Positions 1-12,600 of a DNA stretch of 64,000 nucleotides are shown here, one piece after another. Under the pieces are notes generated by a model. That model saw only the letters and a list, made by a program, of their open reading frames with translations. It ran no database searches and was not told the origin of the DNA. How positions within the stretch are numbered: position 1 is the stretch's first letter; the number at the start of each line of letters is the position of its first letter. Source of the stretch: Lycocorax pyrrhopterus obiensis (lineage: Eukaryota; Chordata; Aves; Passeriformes; Paradisaeidae); the NCBI GenBank assembly GCA_014706295.1, contig JACSVZ010000007.1, positions 4,163,699-4,227,698 on the forward strand, given 5' to 3'. The position numbers and the translations under genes were made by a program.

Positions 1-2057
1 GAACGGCTGGTTATCCCAGCAAACTTTAAATACCTGCAGAGAAGACAAAGCCTGCTCTGTAGGTAGGTAGTGTCCTATCACGGGGTATCAGAGACGGATA
101 TTTTACTCCTCTTAGTGCCTTTTTTGCATACATCAGAGTATGTAATACTCTTTAAATAGAGTATTTTAAATAGAGTCACTCTCAACTTCTAAATAATTTA
201 GAAGAAAAAAATTGTGCACAGAGTTAGGTGCCTTCTGCAACATATTTTCAAGCTGATTACATACTGTGAGAAACCACTGCCTATCTAGGAAGAAATGTAG
301 ATAATGAACTTTGGCTGCACTGGCATGGTTTTACCCCAGTTGGCAACCAAGCACCACGCAGCCCTTTGCTCATTACCGCCTGTGGGGTGGGAGAGAGAAT
401 CAGAAGGATAAAAGCTCATATACCCACTCATGGTAAATTGCAATCAAGTGCAAATAATTAATAAAGGCTACTTAGCCATTAGTAGCAATATTTCAGATCT
501 GACCTAATTCCTTTTCCTATGGATCTCTAAGTAAAAGATTTCAGTTAATTCCTAAAACTTCATTTTTAAGTATAGCTGGCAAGAGCAGAAAGCTATTGGC
601 TGTTGAATAATGCCACAAGGGAGGCATAGATGGAAAACCCACAGGGATTGGTAATGAGAGATTACAAATGATTTTGTCATTTTACATTTGATGGACCAGA
701 ACACGTGCTCATACCCGATGGCTGGCGTGTCAGCCCGTGTGCAGGAGAACCTAATTGAGCCTCTGCTTGTCAGAGCCACTCCACACTTCACAGCATCCCT
801 CACATGCCATCAAACCGCCACAGTAATTCCCGATCCCTGGCTCACCTGACAGCTCAGCCCTCGCCTGACTGCAGAGCTTCCTTATCATTTAGGGAGAGCA
901 GCTATGCTGGCACCAGATGTGACACAGGGAATATCCTCATGAAAGGCAGACACCTGGCCCATCCTTACTCTCCTCAGTTCTTCATTTCTACACAGGAATC
1001 CCCACAGATCCCCCTCCACCTGGCATTTTGGAAGCTATATTTTCTGCAATTAAAAGAATGCTTATGCAGGAGGCTGTAAATTATCTTCACACCTTTTGCT
1101 GCAAGAGGTGCAGACATTACTTGACATAATTCCAGGAAGGAGGGAATGTTAAGCTTCCCAACAAGACTCATCCTCCTTTTACAGGTGCATTGGGAGAACC
1201 CCGAGACAGGACACACAAATCCATCTGCTTTTACCAGCAGAGAGCTGCAGCTTCAGCAGGTGATCACATCTTCCTTCTCCCAAGTAAGCACTGTATGTAT
1301 GGCTTTATTATTTTACTAATACATTAAAAAAACCCCAAAACAAACCCAAACCAACCCACAACAAAAGCACAGTGATTGGAGCGTCATTTCATGACACAAA
1401 AAATCACAACTGCTCCTCGGTGCATCCACCTCAGAAGCAACACTATTGCATGAGGAAAGGAGACACAAAGCCACAGCCAAATTCATCCAGGTAACACAGA
1501 AATATCAGCTCCTTCTGGAACTTTAAAACTTTTACAGGATGGTAACTCCTACAACCTCTTCTCTCTCCTACAACCTACTTTCACCTCTTCTCTGACTCAT
1601 GAATTTAATTACCTGATCCTCCGAGTTCAACAACTCAAAAGGTAAGTGTACAATGAGACCTTCTAGATTCAGATTTTCCTCTTAACTCCACCAGTAAATC
1701 CATTTATTTCAATAGTTACTTCTAAACAGGATTAGAAAAAATAAATTATCTCACAGGTCTTTAATCCCAAGTATTCATTCATTTTTAAGGCTACCCAGTC
1801 TCTTAGGAAAGCTTCAATTTTATCCTTAATCCTATGAGTAAAGTGCACAGGAGGCAAAAATCTCAGTTTGTCTCCTGCCACAGGATAACAGCTGAGGGAG
1901 CATCTAAAAGGCATCACAGTGGGAAGCATTTCCACACAACCAATGACAATAACAAAATGCTCTCTGCTCCTATCAGCATTCAAACTGAGCACACAGACCT
2001 GGCTTAGGAGGGAGGGAGGCAGTTCCAGCAGCAGAACACAAACGGTGGGACAGGACA
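1..2057. other. intronic or non-coding sequence, no gene seen
   Basis: This stretch is AT-leaning and non-coding. It includes a small inverted repeat at 144-165 and an A/C-rich low-complexity patch near 1325-1368. Open frames of 80-108 codons overlap each other on opposite strands and look like chance frames. Confidence 0.6.
144..165. repeat. short inverted repeat, 8-bp stem
   Basis: AATACTCT and AGAGTATT are separated by TTAAAT, and TTTAAATAGAGT recurs just after it (to about 176). This is probably a chance AT-rich palindrome. No function is evident. Confidence 0.5.
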
Positions 2058-2345
2058 CGGATGTTCACTCCCGGACTTGCTTAGTGCGGGACTGTCCTAC
2101 AGACACATCCCCAAAGCGTCTGCTCCTGTCCTGGGCAAAAGCTGCAGCCTCGCAGTGGAGCAGCAGAGACCCGACGGCAGAGTGACAGAAGAGCCCCGAG
2201 CAGCGCCCTTTGTGCAGGCAGAAGGAGAGGCTCTCTCCCGGTGCCCTCCCTGGCCCCGAAGGCACACGGGGGTTTGCCAGGGCCAGCCGCGCACACGCGC
2301 CCGCTGCCACTCACCCCGCGCACGGAGCCCACCGGGAATACACAA
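2058..2345. promoter_or_regulatory. CpG-rich patch, possible orphan CpG island
   Basis: By eye I count about 21 CpG dinucleotides in roughly 290 bases, against very sparse CpG in the flanks, and GC content is clearly raised. Open frames overlap on both strands (115, 133 and 111 codons), which is what GC-rich DNA gives by chance. On the minus strand a strong splice-donor match GTGAGT sits at 2309-2314. The patch could be an internal promoter, a methylation-free enhancer, or simply a GC-rich relic. No recognisable protein is encoded. Confidence 0.35.
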
Positions 2346-2624
2346 ACAGGGACAAGGGCAGGCAGGAGAGCCTGTGCAATCAGCCAGACAAAAGACCGAG
2401 CGGGGCAAGTGCACAATGGATTGAGGAAGCACATTTTACAACAGCTTCTGTAAAAGGCTCTGAAACTTGCCTTCGGTGCCACAAAAGTACTTTTTTTGGT
2501 TAAGCTCCTTTTTATAGCGAAGATTCAAATGCTTTTTCATAATGTAACAACCACCAGGAAATGGTAAAGGCTAAATTGTTTCCTAAATGTGCTCATTATA
2601 TGCAGTGTTGTGACATCAGTAAGA

Positions 2625-2718
2625 GGCACAGCCTGGGGGCTCGAGCTGAATGTCATTCCCACTAGCACTTACCTGCTGTGTCTCAGTGTCCCATTTAGAA
2701 AGTGAGAATAATAATACA
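2625..2718 (+). mobile_element. MIR-like SINE remnant
   Basis: The order of short matches follows the MIR consensus: a GGGGCTCGA block, CACTTACCTGCTGTGT, CTCAGTGTCCCATTTAGAAA, then GAGAATAATAATA. These correspond to the MIR segments 'cacttactagctgtgt', 'ctcagtttcctcatctgtaa' and 'gataataata'. The gap where 'gaccttgggcaagt...' should be indicates an internal deletion. The match is diverged and was judged from memory of the consensus. Confidence 0.6.
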
Positions 2719-5681
2719 GAATCGAAAGAAGCATCACAGAGCCTAGTTCCTTGGGATTTTGCTTACCCTGCATCTTTAAACAGCTGAAGCTCTCTCAAAA
2801 GTGAATTATCAGTACTGCAATTATGCTAGCCATGTTACTGTATGTACCTCCTTATTACCAACCTGCACTTAAGTCAGGAAGTCTCTAAAACATAGTTCTG
2901 CTATTTTCACAATGTTAGAAAAACCTGACACCTCAACAGCTGCTGGTTATTTTGATTGGTTTTGTTTTGCAAACTTACAGTCTATAACCTCTAAATGCTG
3001 GTTATCTAAATGACAAAGCATTTGAGAAGCACAACCCCCATCTTCCACCGTGTTTGGAGGGAAAGAGCCCATGCAGTGCCTTTTCCCTAGGAAGCAGTCC
3101 TTCACAACGAGAAGCTGCACAATCACCTCACCAGCCAGTGGGACCTGGCATACTCCTTGCACCAAGTCATTCTCAATTTCTGCCTCAGACTGTACAAACT
3201 GGTCAGTGCAGATTTTAGTTTAAACTCCTGTCAGATAGAGGTTCATACCTGGATCTGTGAGAGCTATGAAAGGAAAGAAAAATCCAGGACCTTTACTGCT
3301 GCCATACATCATGTTCCATGGCTATGCTGATCTGGACCAGATTATCACATAAAACAGGACAGGAGCAAGTGCAGCTTTAGCCATCCATACAGCTGGAAAG
3401 TGGTATATGAAAAGAATTCCCTCCTGCATCTTTCCTCTCTCAGTGTTTGCATATCTCTGCCCTTGCTGCCTCCAGGCTGCCCCAGCTGTTATTGACAGGT
3501 AACTGAGCTCTGGTTCCCAAATCTAAAGCCTGCTACCACTGTGGATACCTTTCACTTATTTCTCTTCTCTGATGGTCCACACCAGCCACTGACATCTTCT
3601 ACCCTGTGTCCGGAATGGTTAGTGATCCTTCTTGGCAGAGGATTGTCCATTCAGTTCACATGTTTTGTGTTAACAATACCAGAGCACCACAGACAGTATT
3701 TAGGAAAATTCATCTGTGGGGAAGATGTGTTTTAATAAAGGGAAAACCAAAATAAATTGAGTAAAGAAACACATAAAAATACACCAGGGTTTAAGAAACT
3801 TGAGAGCAAAGGAGCAGACAGGCAGGAGGTTGAAACACCAGTAATGTTGCAGAGGATCACAAGACACTGAGGACAGCAGGACACAGAGCATGGGGCTCCC
3901 AGAGGACAGTGGTAAAGAACACACAATGAAGCAGAGGAGTGGACACCCCCAGGAAGCCAGTGGATACTGGAAAGGAGAGGAAGGGAGCAGATGAATTTCT
4001 CAAATTTATGATCCAGACAACCTTTGCTTAAGTATCTGAATCGCTCATCAAAGAGGAAATTTCCTCCAAGCCTTCTGAGGCTTTCCAATCCCTAACTGTA
4101 TTGCAATTATTTTATTTAGGGCTTTACTTAATGAGATCTGGGAGATATTTTAATATCCCAAAAATATGAAAATAATTTAAACTTGACTCAAGGGCTAATT
4201 TCATTCTACTTTTAAAAAGAACAGAATTACAAAGGCCTACTAATAGAAGCAAGCATTAGACCTTACATATTTCTGTGCTGAGTATAGTTGGGGATGGCTT
4301 GAAGGGAAGACCTGGTTTAAGTTAGGACCAACCTCAAATGGATCCATACCTTAAGCAAACTGTGTTTCCCCATGTGGCAGAGGTGTTGCCCTGTGGCAGC
4401 AGCTCAGACCTATGGAGTACCATCCTGGACTGACTTGCAGAACTGCTTCTCATTCTACAGTGAGCACGGTTGCCCCTTCATTCCTATACTGCATCCCTGT
4501 GGCAGGGTACCTGTGCCCTTGAAGTGTCAAAGGATGCTGTAGTGCTGAAAAGAACTTAAATGACTCGAGTTCTTATGGTAAAATTTTGTGGTCTTCATAA
4601 AAACACAGAGAATCCTAAAATATCTGTCTAAAGGAAGGATCTCTCTGGTCCTGAAGCTCACCACAACATAAATCTAATGTTCCAAGGGACATGCCAGGGG
4701 AAAGAGGAAACAAAAGAAAAAAAGAGCAGCTGTCTGAAATATTGACTCAGTTTTGCTCAACAACTGTGCATGTTAAAGAATGATGCTTGGATGCTTCATT
4801 TCTTACAGTAAGCATGATCATAATAGGCTAGTTATACCACATCTTAAATTAATTTTTTACATTCCTCTTATTATCTGTGCAGGAAATGTAAATTGACAAA
4901 GCTTCCACCCCAGGTCAGTCTGGAAGAGGCTTTTACTAGCTTCTGTGATGACAACGCACATTAAAGTAGTGCAAAAAAAAAAAAAAAATACAGACCCCTC
5001 CCCCAACACACACTTAATAGTGCATATTTTCAATCCACTGGGGTAGTCTGTGTGTTTGACATGTAAAAAAGCAAAATCTGAACAGGTCTAATTACATCCA
5101 GTAGTTTCTGTTGAATATTTTATATATTTGTAAAAGCAGCATTTGGAAAATATTAACAGAAACATGTCTGCCTTTAAAACAAATAAGCGACATTTCGGTG
5201 AATTATGAAAGAAATGTTGCCAGATATAAGTTAGTATAACAAATAAAACACTCCAAAGTAGTTATGTCAGCCTGCCCTATTAGTGAAATTGGTTCTTGCT
5301 CCTAAGAAACAGCCTCTAGATATTTAATTATTTGGAATGCTCCTTAAAACAGAATTCTTTAGCATTGATAAAGTCTTTGTAGTTCCTTCAAAAGGCTGTG
5401 AGGGTCAGCAGAAGTGATAGCTTGTTCATTAATTAATGCCACAGACCAGAGGAATTCCAGATACATATTTTTATGTAGTGTTTCAGCACCCTTGTATATG
5501 GTCATATATCTGCAGCCTGTACTGCTCCAAATATATGTAACCTTTAATGACACCTACAGGAAAGGTGTGTTTTGCCCCCAAGGGTGAATTTTGGCCAGGG
5601 ACCCCCTAAGAGCCACCAAACAAATGTACCAGTTCTTTGGTGCTCAGACGGCCACCACCCGCCATGCCCCCATCATCAGTC
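2719..5681. other. non-coding stretch, no gene seen
   Basis: No domain or exon is recognised. It holds a 16-base A-run at 4973-4988. Open frames near 3.5-4.1 kb are short, overlap antisense and lack known motifs. Confidence 0.55.
4973..4988. repeat. poly-A run (16)
   Basis: An uninterrupted A-run. No retroposed sequence is recognisable upstream of it. Confidence 0.9.
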
Positions 5682-6500
5682 ACACAATATCTTGAGCTGG
5701 AACGGACTCACAAGGATCATCAAAGTCCAGCTCCTGGCCCGCTGCAGGACACCCCAAGAATACCATCCTGTGTCTGAGAGCATCGTCCAAACACTTCCTG
5801 AACTGTGCCAGGCTGGTGCTGTGACCGCTTCCCTGGGGAGCTGTTCCAGTGCCCAACCACTCCCTGGGTGAAGAACCTTTTCCTGATATCCAGCCTAAAC
5901 CTCCCCTGACACAGTTTCAGGCCACTCCCTTGGGTCCTGTCACTGGCTACCATAGAGCAGAGATCAGTGCCTGCCCCTCCTCTTCCCCTCATGAGGATGT
6001 TGAAGACCACAATGAGGTCTGACCTCAGTCTCCTCTCCTCCAGGCTGAACAGACCAAGTGCCCTCAGCTACTCCTCGTACAGCTTCCCCTCAAGGCCCTT
6101 CTCTTTCCTTGTGGCCTCCTTTGGACAGTCTCTAATGGCTTCATGTCTTTTTTATATTGAGGAGCCCAAAACTGCCCCAGCACTCGAGGTGAGGCTGCCC
6201 CAGCTCAGAGCACAGCAGGACAATCCCCTCCCTTGCCCGGCTGGCAATGCTGTGCCTGATGCCCCCCAGGACAGGGCTGTCCCTCCTGGCTGCCAGGGCA
6301 CTGCTGACTCACATTCAGCTTGCCATGGACCAGGACCCCCAGGTCCCTTTCCACAGCATTGCTCTCCAGCCTCTCCTTCCCCAGTCCATACACACAACCA
6401 GGGCTGCCCCGTCCCAGGTGCAGAATCCAGCACTTGCCCTTGTTGAACTTCGTACAGTTGGTTCATGCACCAGCTCCAGCTCTTGCAAGCCCTAGCCATT
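5682..6500 (-). mobile_element. CR1 LINE, 5'-truncated, with ORF2 C-terminal remnant
   Basis: Read on the plus strand it begins with the reverse complement of a CR1 3' region (CTTGAGCTGGAACGGACTCA, AAGGATCATCAAAGTCCA) and continues through the typical 'ccagcctaaacctcccctgac' and 'aggctgaacagacc' blocks. On the minus strand 6205-6393 encodes a degenerate CR1 ORF2 tail (RLESNAVERDLGVLVHGKLN-type), the family's usual 'ERDLGVLVDGKLNMSQQCA' segment. The copy is about 820 bp, 5'-truncated and frameshifted, so it is inactive. The 159-codon plus-strand frame at 5967-6446 is its antisense shadow. Confidence 0.93.
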
Positions 6501-9256
6501 TGAATCCTGACTAAAACATCAGTGAGAAACCCTAGGTGATGTCACTACTTCCACAGGCCATGGCACAAACCCCAACCTCAGATAATGGAGTAAATGCAGT
6601 AGCGGGGCTACCTGAAAAGAAGGCACTTTTCTCACTCTGCTGTCCTCTAAAGAGAATCCTCTGAAAATAAGAGACTTGCAGTTCTGTGATTCAGGAATAC
6701 CTACTAAATACCACCTCTGCTTAGAGCCACTTTAAGAATGCCACCCATCACCAGAACCCAAGCTCTCAAAGTAAAACTGTGGTTAGTACACACCTAAAAA
6801 GATTCTGAGTTACAAAGTCTCTCAAAGAGTGCACTTGAATAGGAGACAAATTTTGCTCTTGTTCTTTCATTGCTTTAGAGCTTTCCATATAACACACTAT
6901 GTGCTATGTGCCCTACCACATAACATCAAGAAGAAAAGGGTTTGAGTCTTTGTGCCGTTATGTTCTGGATGTCTTGGTTGCCCGTGCTTTTCCTGTTCTA
7001 ATTTCCAGAGTTATCAAACCAGTTTGTTGTTTCTGAAAAATAAATAAACCAAAACCAACCCAAAGAAACACACTGAGCACAAACCTACATCACAATCACA
7101 GGAACTTGAAGGCTTTCAAAAACTCTTTCAAGTGCTTTATAAGTAATAAATAATTTAGGCTCAGAACAGTCTAGACAGAGCACTGTTTATAGAGGTACTG
7201 TGAAGCACTAGATTGGCTAACCCAAGAATAAATTTGCCAGAATATATACTTGCATAAAGTGAATCAGATGGTGGACACAGAATTCTGCCCTCCATGATTT
7301 TCACTATTAGTCTTTACCAATAAGTCAATTATTCTTAACTACTCCGATGACTTAAAATAAGACAGAGGTTGCTTATTGCCAGATGGTGCTGTTTATCTGT
7401 AAATACTGTCACTATTTTTATTTATGTTTTGCTCAAAATGCTGGCTAGCTCAATAAGAAACTGAAACTTTCCAGAATGCCTGGTAGGAAAACCAAACAAG
7501 GCTCACATGTATTAAGTCTTCCAGACACACAGAGCCCACAGTATTTAATTGTGGGAACTTGTAACGTAATCTTCTGAATATTTACAGAAAAGAATGGAAA
7601 CAGTTAGTTATAATTAGGTCACAGGATACTCCCAGCATTTCTTGTTTGTCTGAAGTCTGTGCTACCTTCTGTTCCAGCTTATTCTTGAGGCTGGATGTAA
7701 AGTCGCTTACCCTCACTAACCAGATGAAAACTGAGTTTCCAGTGTCACAATACATGCTTAGTTGGCATTTAGGTCCAGCATAAAATATCATGGCTGGATC
7801 TTAAGCCGTAATACTGGTTTACTGTTTAATTATAAGTTTTAGGAAGTGTCTTTTATTTAAAAGCTACGCAGATTTGGTTCATTCTCTTCATTTATTACAG
7901 CCCTTGCTTCATGCAGAAACTTAACACCTGGCATACTTGAAATTTCACCTTTGCTGAAAACCGTGATCCAACTTTGGAGCCTGCAGGAAGGGAAAGTCAC
8001 CAGCTCCTGTCCAGTCTCAATCAAAAAACACTGCTACCTTATTTGCCAAATTCTGTCTACCAAGAAACTTCTTCTGTAAAGTCATCTGGGGAAAGGGATG
8101 ATCATGGATCTCAAAATGCATATCACACCTCCTTCTCAGCTCAGGAAGGCTCAGGAGACTTGAATGCAAGCGAAGTTCGCACAAACAGAAAATTCCATAC
8201 CTGATGTATACCTGATGCATACAACACATGCACTTGTGTGTGTGTATATATATACAGTATAAAACCACATTCATTCCCTGCTGCTCTGCTTGTATCAGGG
8301 AAACTGAAAAACAACTTGCAGAAATGGCACAACGCACTCCCAAACCAATGAGAACTCCAAGTGCTGCAGCACTCAAGCATGGCCACAGTAATGTGAGCGA
8401 ACATTTTCAGGTTATTACCTGGAGGAGCTGTCTTATGTATGAGCCAATTCAGCAAATCAATTAAAGTAATGCAGTTACTTGATCAACAGATGAACACAAA
8501 GGAAAAAAAATGGCAGAATAGATTGAGGGAAAAACATAAGGGTCATGAAAAAAGAAGCAGCTGAAAAGACTGGAGAGAGCATAGGGCATCACAGAGGTAA
8601 ATAGAGCATTATTTTAATTGAAAAGGATCTGTTTAAGCAATGGGTCACTTGTTTTTGTTGCCTTCAAGATTAAACAAGGAACTCTGATTACAACTGGGTC
8701 ATTTACACAACACTTCATTTTAAGCTCCCCCACCTTTATGTTGTCCTTTCAATGAGGTTTGTGGGAGATGCAGATTACCACAGACTGGAGGAGAATTAAT
8801 TTGACTCTTCTGCTGAAAAATCTAATAATAATAGACTAATATTTCTAATAATAGAACGATTAGAAACCAATGTATCAGAACTTCTGCATCTGTGTCAGTT
8901 ACATCACTTGATCAACAAAATATTATTCATGCTTGACCCAGTTACCACCTTGAGGGAGAGAGGATTTGACCCCCACATCTCTCTGGGGCCACATTCAACA
9001 CCTAACTCCTCTCAAGAGAGTGTTAATGGAACATAATTAAGTGGAAGCAAACAGCAGAACTGTGATGCAGGGAAGATGTCTTTCTCAGTGACCACGAGTC
9101 AAAATTGCAGATTTTATGAAAAGCCCGAGTTGCCTCCTAGTGGATTGCAAAGTAGTTCAAAAGGCTGATGAAACTGCTCTTCCTGCAGCCACAAAGCAGC
9201 AGCTCCAGTCTGAGGCACCATGCAGTGGGCAACAACTGCTGTTTCTGGTGCTGCAA
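6501..9256. other. non-coding stretch, no gene seen
   Basis: Apart from a short TG/TA microsatellite at 8235-8255, nothing is recognised. The overlapping frames at 7.97-8.46 kb on both strands have no known motif. Confidence 0.55.
8235..8255. repeat. short (TG)n(TA)n microsatellite
   Basis: Alternating pyrimidine-purine run TGTGTGTGTGTATATATATA. Confidence 0.85.
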
Positions 9257-9676
9257 ACCATAGAATCATAGAATGGTTTGGGTTGGAAGGGACCTTAAAA
9301 CCCACCTAGTTCCAACTCTCTGCCATGGGCAGGGACACCTCCCACAGGACCAGGCTGCTCAGAGCCCCGTCCAGCCTGGCCTTGGACACTTCCACGGATG
9401 GGGCAGCCACAGCTTCTCTGGGCAGCCTGTGCCAGGGCCTCACCACCCTCACAGTAAAGAGTTTCTTCCCTGCATCAAATTCAAACCTACCTTGTGTCAT
9501 TTGAAGCCACTCTCCCTTGTCCTGTCACTACATGCCCTTGTAAAAGTCCCTCTCCAGCTCTCTTGTGGCCACGCTAGGCACTGGAAAGCTGGAAGGTTGC
9601 CCTGGAGCCTTCTCTTCTCCAGGGTGAACAGCCTCAACTCTCTCAGCCTGTCTCCATAGGAGAGCTGCTCCAGCCA
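9257..9676 (-). mobile_element. CR1 LINE 3' fragment
   Basis: It starts on the plus strand with CCATAGAATCATAGAATGG and GGTTGGAAGGGACCTTAAA, the reverse complement of the avian CR1 3' terminus. It runs through the 'ccagcctggccttggacact' and 'tctctgggcagcctgtgcca' blocks and stops inside 'gagctgctccagcc'. This is a 5'-truncated copy of about 420 bp with an intact 3' terminus, one of the younger-looking copies in the window. Confidence 0.96.
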
Positions 9677-12600
9677 TGCTGTAGTTTCACAGTTACATAT
9701 TCACCCCTTGGGATATTATACACTCATATTTTTAAAAAAGATGCATTCAAAGAAAAGTTGTGAGCTCATATTACAAGTTCTCAGCTGAAGTAAATTTTTT
9801 ACTGATGAGTTACCAGCCTATGAACTGGTGGTTTATAATAGAAAGGCAGACTGACATTTAAATAGAGTGGCACTAGAATAATGGCTTTACATTAGTATTT
9901 TATGAGAGGCTGAATAACCACAGAGTTAACATACTGTATTTTCTGGCAATAAAAAATCCTTTGAAAACAAAAGGTCATTTTATTTGATAATGTAAATGAA
10001 TTAGATTTGTATTGTATGGCCAAGAGAGTAAAGGACAGATTAATTCTTAGAGAAGAAGTCAATATATCAGGATGGCTAGGATTGGTTTGGTTTTAATTCT
10101 TTAAGCATGCTGTAAAGCCTGTGGTTCATAACCCACAGCCATATATTGCTGCACACCAGGGGTTTTAATACAGGCCCTGGACTTCAGTCTGATCGGATAA
10201 AAATCTGAAACTTGCAGTAGGCCATTATGTGGGCAAACTATTCATTTTATATTCACCTCCTTGTCGTGTCAGTGCAGAGGTCATCTAAAGAGGGGGCCTA
10301 ATTAATCAAACTGTCAGAGCCGATGAGGAGGAGCATGTTAATGGGACTTTTATTTCACCCAGGAAAGCAGTGGTCTGACAGGAACCAGAAAATATGGCCT
10401 TGATGTTGCTGTTTATTAGCAATGCTGAGATCAGTAGTAATAGGTGCCAAGCAGCCTATGTTTGATAAAGCACTGGATGTCAAGAACCTGCACCAACCAG
10501 AAATTAGACTGACAAGAGGCAGGAATCACCACATACTGATGACAGCTACAGAGCGCAGGTAGGGCTTGGGCGTGAACACAGAACCCTGCACAGGACACGT
10601 TCTCGTTTCTTCAAAAGTATATTTTAAAAAAAATCCCCAAACCCAAAGCCAACAACCCCTCGCTCTCAAATACCAAAACCCCCCAGCTTTTCCCTGCACT
10701 TAGAGGGGAAGCTTTGCAGTATTTAATGCCTGTCTGGCTTGCCTACTAGGCAAGCACAGTGGCACAGAAAAAACCCTAAATTTGGTACAAGAGTGCTGAA
10801 CTTAAAGGATTGCCTTGATGGGAGGCCATGGTGGTGCAAGGCCAGCACACTGCTGATACCCTCTGAGAGACATCTCTGATTCCCTCTGAGAGTTGTCAGG
10901 ATTTTAAATGGTCCAAGAGCAGCACAAGAGCTGACACCACCTGAGCAGATCCATGAAGGACGAAGGAAGCATAGCACTGGCAGGAGTCAGGTCTGTGCAC
11001 CTCTTGCCTGTGCCAGATCGGGCACTCAGTGAGTTCCTGGCCCCACAAAACACAGTGATAATGCCAAAATAAACAGTGAGGAATTAATTTCTTGCCCAAA
11101 GCCTTTCTCCAAAATTGATGGTCATAAAACCAAATGCATGCCCGGAGTAAAGAAGAAAACAAGGATATCTAAAAGGGAGTGAGTGGGAGATATAAGAGAT
11201 GCTCAGTTTTTGAAGGGCACTGGACTCATTTTAGCAGCAGCCAAGGCATTTGCTGTGTGGGTGATATATGTAAAATTTAAAATTAATTATTTTAGTAATG
11301 CACCCCTACATGATTTCTCAGTCTGCAATGTATTTTATACTTCAGGCCATGGTAGGCTTTATAATTAACTACTTTCTGAAGCTATTTTAATTATTTTTTC
11401 CCCCAACACCATTATTTCCAAATGAATAGAGAGCTAACATTAAATAGCCTTCTAAATAGAGAGCTGCAGGAATCTACTCTTGTAGGATAAAGCACTTGGA
11501 ATTACAGCCCTAGCAATGCCCCCAAAAACGTTTAAGCAGCTGAAAGGAAATATGTTGCCAAAGGAAAACCTCTGACACTAACAGGCCATGCAAGTCCCCA
11601 GCTGAGTCAAAATTTTTCTTGGTGGAAAAGGAAAGCTATTGTGGTTTTGGCTGCTGCCATGGATCCAAATATCCTCATCCTGAATTTTCTTCTTCTTTTC
11701 TCCATTGTCTGGGTCTTCCTCTTAAAGCCAGCAGTACTAGAATTGGAATGAAATTATTCAGAACCAAGTTCTGTGCCTCTGACTGGGGTGACTCAGCCTC
11801 TGGGGCTGCTGTGCTCCATCCCAGAGCTCTCAGCAGGCTGTGGGAGAGGCAGGAGCCCGGGGTGGCTCTGCCTTCTCTGCTGGGAACAGCTGCCCCTTGC
11901 AAGTGGACAAGCACAATTCCATCTACAGAGGCTACAGGGAGATGCTGGCAGAAAGGTATTTTTCTGTGTTAGCAAAACAACTTAGAAAACCTCCTGCTTC
12001 TCGACTGAGCCTCCCCTGTTCCTCCCTGCCACCTCCTCTGGTGGTACTGATGAGTCTGAGATGAGATCACTGACAATACCCTTGTCTACAGAAACTGGAA
12101 GATCTTTTTGGCTACTTGGTTTTACAGGGTTCAAATCTTCAAGCAGTCCAAATATGGGACGGGAGAATGATAGCACTGGGCTCAGGACAGGCTGTTCAGG
12201 GCAGGAGCTGCTTCTCTGACAGCAAAACTCACAGCTTTACCATCCAACTACAGCTTTAAAGAGAACAATGCACTCCTGCTGTAAAATAAATATATGAAGA
12301 AGAATAAAGACACTCTTCCTGTCCTAATCTTCTGCTGTTGACAATGCCCTTTTGAATGGTTAAAATTATGTTTTCCCTTACACTTTCATACTTTTTAATT
12401 TAAACATAAGGCACACCCCCTATACGTCACAGAAAATACATTAGATTGAAAATATATGCAGAAAGCTAAAACGTAGTTAAAATAACTACCTTTTAGAGCT
12501 TTAGATGGCTGCTTTCACAGCTACAAGAAAAAGAAATGTTGATGCGTAAAATCTTAATGGCTATGAGCTGCATTTTTATATTTCTCAATGGCAGTGGTGT

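Noticed and set aside
2065..2503. Six overlapping frames of 70-133 codons on both strands
   Set aside because: High GC content lowers stop-codon frequency; no frame shows a known motif or stands out.
5967..6446. 159-codon plus-strand frame
   Set aside because: It is the antisense of a CR1 LINE whose ORF2 remnant lies on the minus strand.
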